Assembly: GCA_021793295.1 (NCBI GenBank)
Contig: JAJYTA010000005.1
Coordinates: forward strand, 1 to 64,000
DNA from: Actinomycetes bacterium
GTDB taxonomy: Bacteria > Actinomycetota > Actinomycetes > Jiangellales > Jiangellaceae
Length of the DNA: 64,000 bases
Reading direction: 5' to 3'
Shown here: positions 61,638 through 64,000 of the stretch, piece by piece
How positions within the stretch are numbered: the first letter of the stretch is position 1
How the letters are laid out: each line of letters begins with the position of its first letter
Notes under the pieces: generated by a model
Seen by the model: the letters and a program-made list of their open reading frames with translations, nothing else
The model's database searches: none
Told to the model about the DNA's origin: nothing
Made by a program: the position numbers and the translations under genes

Positions 61638-62549
61638 ATGGACAAGGTGAAGCCATCGGGGTTCGCCTACCACCGCCCGGGCACGGTCGCCGACGCGGTG
61701 GCGCTGCTGGGCGAGCACGGCCCCGAGGCCAAGGTGCTCGCCGGTGGGCAGAGCCTCGTCCCGCTTCTCAACATGCGCCTGGCCGCCCCGGCGCACCTGG
61801 TCGACGTCAACCGCATCGACGAGTTGGACGTCGTGCGGGTCGCCTCGGTCGATGCCGGACAGGTCGTGCGCGTGGGCGCTGCCGCGCGGCACAGTCGCGT
61901 GGAACACGACCCGCTGGTACACGCGGCGCTGCCGTTGCTGCGCCAGGCGCTGGTGCTCGTCGCTCACCCCACGATCCGGCACCGGGGTACCACGGTCGGC
62001 AGCCTGGCGCACGCGGACCCGGCGGGGGAGATGCCGGCGGTCCTGGCCTTGCTCGGCGGCTCGGTCACGGTGCGCTCGCAACACGGGCAGCGAGAGATCC
62101 GGGCCGCCGACTTCGTCACCGGGCCGATGACGACGTCGGTGCGCGCTGACGAACTCGTCACCGAGGCGAGTTTTCCCGTCCCGCCGGGACGTACCGGCTC
62201 GGCGTGGGTCGAAGTGGCCCGGCGGGCCGGCGACTACGCCGTGTGCGGGGTTGGCGTCCTGATCGCGGTGGACGACGACGATCGCATCCGGCAAGCGCGG
62301 GCCGCCCTGGTGTCGATGGGCCCGGTACCGGTCGTCGTGGATCTGACCGACGCCGTGGGCGCGGCGCCGTTCGACCAGGCCGACTGGGCGGCCGCGGCTC
62401 GGCTGGTCACGGCCCGGGTGGAACCTGACGACGACATCCACGCCACGGCGGCCTATCGCCGGCAACTGGCCGGCGTGCTCACCGCACGGGCAGGACGCGG
62501 GGCCGTCGACCACGCGGCGACCCGGGCGGAAGCGAGGGCGAGACGATGA
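61638..62549 (+). CDS. Xanthine dehydrogenase family FAD-binding subunit (CoxM-like)
   Basis: VLAGGQSLVPLLNMRLAAPAHLVDVNRI, HPTIRHRGTTVGSLAHADPAGEMPAVL. Confidence 0.95.
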   Translation: MDKVKPSGFAYHRPGTVADAVALLGEHGPEAKVLAGGQSLVPLLNMRLAAPAHLVDVNRIDELDVVRVASVDAGQVVRVGAAARHSRVEHDPLVHAALPLLRQALVLVAHPTIRHRGTTVGSLAHADPAGEMPAVLALLGGSVTVRSQHGQREIRAADFVTGPMTTSVRADELVTEASFPVPPGRTGSAWVEVARRAGDYAVCGVGVLIAVDDDDRIRQARAALVSMGPVPVVVDLTDAVGAAPFDQADWAAAARLVTARVEPDDDIHATAAYRRQLAGVLTARAGRGAVDHAATRAEARARR

Positions 62550-63073
62550 CCGCAATGACCCCCACAGGCCCGGCCGAGTCGCTGCACGAGGTGACGCTGA
62601 CCGTCAACGGGGTGCCGCGCTCGGCGAGCGTGCCCGCTCGCCGGCTGTTGTCGGACTTCCTGCGCCACGACCTCGGGTTGACCGGCACGCACGTGGGCTG
62701 CGAGCACGGCGTGTGCGGGGCGTGCACAGTGCTCGTGGACGGGGAGACGATCCGTTCGTGCCTGCAGTTCGCGGTCATGCACGACGGCGCAGAGGTCACC
62801 ACCGTCGAAGGCTGCGCCCGCGGCGACGGCGAGCTGAGCGCGGTGCAGCGAGCCTTCGGCGAGTGTCACGGGCTGCAGTGCGGCTTCTGCACGCCGGGGT
62901 TCGTCACGACTGTCACCGCCTACCTCGACCAGCATCCAGATCCCAGCGAGGCCGAAGCGCGCGAAGCGATCACGGGCAACCTGTGCCGCTGCACGGGTTA
63001 CCAGAACATCGTCGCGTCGGTCCTGCGGGCGGCGCAGCTGCGCCGAGAGGAGCGGGAGGAGGCACCCGGGTGA
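62546..63073 (+). CDS. (2Fe-2S)-binding subunit (CoxS-like)
   Basis: GCEHGVCGACTVLVDGETIRSCLQFA, LQCGFCTPGF, ITGNLCRCTGYQNIV. Confidence 0.97.
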   Translation: MTAMTPTGPAESLHEVTLTVNGVPRSASVPARRLLSDFLRHDLGLTGTHVGCEHGVCGACTVLVDGETIRSCLQFAVMHDGAEVTTVEGCARGDGELSAVQRAFGECHGLQCGFCTPGFVTTVTAYLDQHPDPSEAEAREAITGNLCRCTGYQNIVASVLRAAQLRREEREEAPG

Positions 63074-64000
63074 CGACGAGGACCGTGGGTGAGCCGATAG
63101 CCCGGCGCGAGGACCCCCGACTACTCACCGGCCAGGGCCGATTCCTGGACGACATCGGCTCCGCCGCTCTGGCGGCGGCATTCGTGCGCAGTCCGCACGC
63201 CCACGCGCGCATCGTGGACATCGACGTCACCGACGCGCTCGCCGTCGACGGCCTGGTCGCCATCTACACCCACGACGACCTACCGGGACGCGTCGGCGAA
63301 ACGCTGCCGGTGCTCATTCCGCACGAGGCGCTCACCCATGGCCGAACGGCCTGTCCGCTGGCCAAGAACGAGGTCAACCACGTCGGCGAAGCAATCGTCA
63401 TGGTCGTGGCGACCGACCGCTACCTGGCGGAGGACGCGTGCGAACGCATCCGGGTCGACTACGAGCTGTTGCCGCCGGTGGTGGGCATCGAGGCAGCACG
63501 CGACGGCGACCTTCTCGTGCACGACGACGTTCCCGGCAACGTCTCGGCCCACCTCGTCCAGGAGACCGGCGACGCCCGAGCGGCCATCGACACCGCACCA
63601 CGCGTGCTCGATCTCGACCTCGAGATCGAGCGCAGCGCTTCCACCCCGTTGGAGGGCCGGGGCGTGCACGCGCGCTGGGACGGCGACGACCACAGCCTGC
63701 GCGTCTACACCTCGACCCAGGCCTCGACGTCGGTACGCGCGGCGCTGGCGGCCAAACTCGAGCTGCCGCTGGACCGCGTGGAAGTGATCGCGCCGGACGT
63801 CGGGGGCGGATTCGGCGTCAAGATCGTGCACCCGTGGCCCGAAGAGGTGCTCGTGGCGTGGGCGGCGATCATGCTGGGCCAGGAGGTCAAGTGGACCGAA
63901 GATCGTCGTGAGCATTTCGTCTCCGCGGCGCACGAACGCGGCCAGCTGCAGCACGTGCGAGTCGGCTACGACGACGACGGGCACCTGCTGGGCTTGGACG
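63070..64000 (+). CDS. Xanthine dehydrogenase family molybdopterin-binding subunit (CoxL-like), truncated by window end
   Basis: GTG at 63070 (GTGA overlap with CoxS); GEPIARREDPRLLTGQGRFLDDI, AFVRSPHAHARI, VGEAIVMVVATDRYLAEDA, DVGGGFGVK; open to base 64000, so absent from the ORF track. Confidence 0.95.
   Translation, partial: MTTRTVGEPIARREDPRLLTGQGRFLDDIGSAALAAAFVRSPHAHARIVDIDVTDALAVDGLVAIYTHDDLPGRVGETLPVLIPHEALTHGRTACPLAKNEVNHVGEAIVMVVATDRYLAEDACERIRVDYELLPPVVGIEAARDGDLLVHDDVPGNVSAHLVQETGDARAAIDTAPRVLDLDLEIERSASTPLEGRGVHARWDGDDHSLRVYTSTQASTSVRAALAAKLELPLDRVEVIAPDVGGGFGVKIVHPWPEEVLVAWAAIMLGQEVKWTEDRREHFVSAAHERGQLQHVRVGYDDDGHLLGLD

Overview
The window is high-GC actinobacterial chromosome (order level uncertain; a Jiangella/Phytoactinopolyspora-like actinomycete is only a guess). 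It has three conserved core blocks. Block 1 is uvrC-rapZ-yvcK-whiA-gapA-pgk-tpiA-secG-rbpA. Block 2 is the minus-strand pentose-phosphate operon tkt-tal-pgi-zwf-opcA-pgl, divergent from ctaB. Block 3 is ctaA, PH-domain proteins, an ABC-2 transporter and a sufR-B-D-C-S-U-T operon that continues into a HAD hydrolase and def. Accessory islands are interleaved: (i) a Tat-exported GH109-like Gfo/Idh/MocA protein with an Nramp-family transporter lacking the canonical metal-binding motifs; (ii) a degraded SDR fragment with GATCATGA hairpins, an FAD-linked oxidase and a TTA-containing SARP/AfsR-like regulator, all between ctaB and ctaA; (iii) an SMP-30/hydroxyacid dehydrogenase/DUF2264 module; (iv) a MoxR/vWA/XdhC/NTP-transferase maturation operon; (v) a catabolic island with AllH/AllF(FdrA)/AllG(DUF1116) homologues, a PucR regulator, a UraA-type permease and a CoxM/S/L-type molybdenum hydroxylase that runs off the window end. 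The most noteworthy observations are the non-canonical Nramp + GH109 pair, the purine/pyrimidine/ureide island, the GATCATG hairpin family, and a 47-bp tandem duplication that separates tal and pgi. No tRNA, rRNA, CRISPR array or intact transposase was recognised. All calls were made by reading the sequence, without database searches.
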